Shown here: piece by piece, positions 6,637 to 7,084 of the stretch | How positions within the stretch are numbered: position 1 is the first letter of the stretch | How the letters are laid out: each line of letters starts with the position of its first letter | Source of the DNA: Roseiflexaceae bacterium | Lineage (GTDB): Bacteria; Chloroflexota; Chloroflexia; Chloroflexales; Roseiflexaceae | Length of the DNA: 7,084 bases | Direction of reading: 5' to 3' | Assembly: GCA_947462525.1 (NCBI GenBank) | Contig: CANHPK010000078.1 | Span: 1-7,084 of the forward strand | The notes under the pieces: generated by a model | The model's input: the letters and a program-made list of their open reading frames with translations, nothing else | Told to the model about the DNA's origin: nothing | Database searches by the model: none | Translations under genes and position numbers: made by a program

Positions 6637-7084
6637 CTATAGCACGACGACCGCGTTGAGGTTGTGCGGATTATCCGGGTCCAACCCACGCGACGTAGCG
6701 CGACTATACGCGATGCTCTGGAGCAGTGGAAGTGCAATTAATCCATTGCATTCTTCGGGGAGTGTTGCATCCCACTGCATGTCAGAGCTCTCGTTTGGTC
6801 CAAGAGAAAGGGTGTGCCCGCCCAGTGTGCGCATGTCTTTGAGGACAGCTTCTTCTTGGGCATTGGTGAGCCGTGAACCGACACCCACAACCAGTGTTTT
6901 TGGGTTGACCATCGATTGCGGTCCGTGCCGGAACTCCATATGGTGGAACGGTTCGCTGACGGTGAGTGACATTTCTTTCATCTTGAGGCTGGCTTCGCAG
7001 GCGAGACCATAGCGGTAGCCGCTCCCCAAAAAGAAAAATTGGTCATATGCAGGATTTGCGCCGATTGCAACGCAGTGTTGTTGA
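6637..7084 (-). CDS. SIS-domain sugar-phosphate isomerase/deaminase-like protein (GlmS C-terminal / AgaS type), 5'-truncated by window edge
   Basis: The frame is open from the window edge to the TAG at 6637-6639, giving 148 visible C-terminal residues. A TTG at 7029 could be read as a start but lies inside a conserved strand (FFFLGSGYRYG), so the gene extends beyond the window. Seen: FLGSGYRYGLACEASLKMKEMS (visible residues 18-39), matching the strand/helix of the second SIS domain in GlmS-like proteins, with the Glu of LKMKE, and then EPFHHMEFRHGP (44-55), the conserved region before the last strand. The EFRHGP form is common in AgaS-like and other stand-alone SIS isomerases, where GlmS has ELKHGP. 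Family reactions: isomerisation or deamination of amino-sugar phosphates or similar phosphosugars, in the cytoplasm. It is followed after 56 nt by the binding-protein gene on the same strand, so it is probably in the same operon. A full GlmS is unlikely to sit in such an operon but cannot be excluded without the N-terminus. Confidence 0.82.
   Translation of the reverse strand, partial: QQHCVAIGANPAYDQFFFLGSGYRYGLACEASLKMKEMSLTVSEPFHHMEFRHGPQSMVNPKTLVVGVGSRLTNAQEEAVLKDMRTLGGHTLSLGPNESSDMQWDATLPEECNGLIALPLLQSIAYSRATSRGLDPDNPHNLNAVVVL

Noticed and set aside
7027..7029. TTG as a start codon for the SIS protein
   Set aside because: It is a Leu codon within a conserved FLGSG strand, the frame continues upstream to the window edge, and no ribosome site precedes it.

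Overview
The window holds most of a carbohydrate uptake and breakdown locus from what is probably a free-living bacterium with moderate to slightly high GC. The style of the genes suggests Chloroflexota: a lipoprotein sugar-binding protein with an Ala/Pro-rich linker after the lipobox, a CUT1 permease pair with no ATPase beside it, and mixed ATG/GTG starts with strong GGAGG ribosome sites. That taxonomic guess is inference only. No marker gene, rRNA or tRNA is present to test it.

Layout: on the + strand, positions 1-675 carry the C-terminal two thirds of an aldose-1-epimerase/DUF4432-like (galactose-mutarotase fold) protein, cut by the window edge. A perfect hairpin at 681-710 separates it from a convergent operon that fills the rest of the window on the - strand. 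Read in its direction of transcription, from 7084 down to 735, the operon is: (1) the C-terminal part of a SIS-domain sugar-phosphate isomerase/deaminase-like protein, cut by the edge; (2) a family 1 solute-binding lipoprotein; (3) a MalF-type permease; (4) a MalG-type permease; (5) a GH4 glycosidase with an active-site CHGV motif; (6) a second GH4 enzyme with a CHSV motif, closely resembling MelA alpha-galactosidase.

The operon is tightly packed. Gaps are 56, about 54, 1 and 17 nt, and the two GH4 genes overlap by 4 nt (ATGA). Each internal gene has a visible Shine-Dalgarno site. The only sizeable structured intergenic element is a GNRA-capped hairpin between the binding-protein gene and the permeases, the place where ABC-transporter operons often step down expression.

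Likely joint function: the lipoprotein captures an oligosaccharide, probably an alpha-galactoside or related alpha-linked sugar. The two permeases import it, using an ATPase encoded elsewhere. The two NAD+/Mn2+-dependent GH4 enzymes cleave it in the cytoplasm, and the mutarotase-like protein and the SIS enzyme handle the released sugars. I see no mobile element, CRISPR array, RNA gene or defence system, and no clearly undescribed system. The points most worth following are the paired GH4 enzymes with different active-site motifs, their link to a SIS enzyme, and the intercistronic hairpin. The operon promoter lies outside the window.
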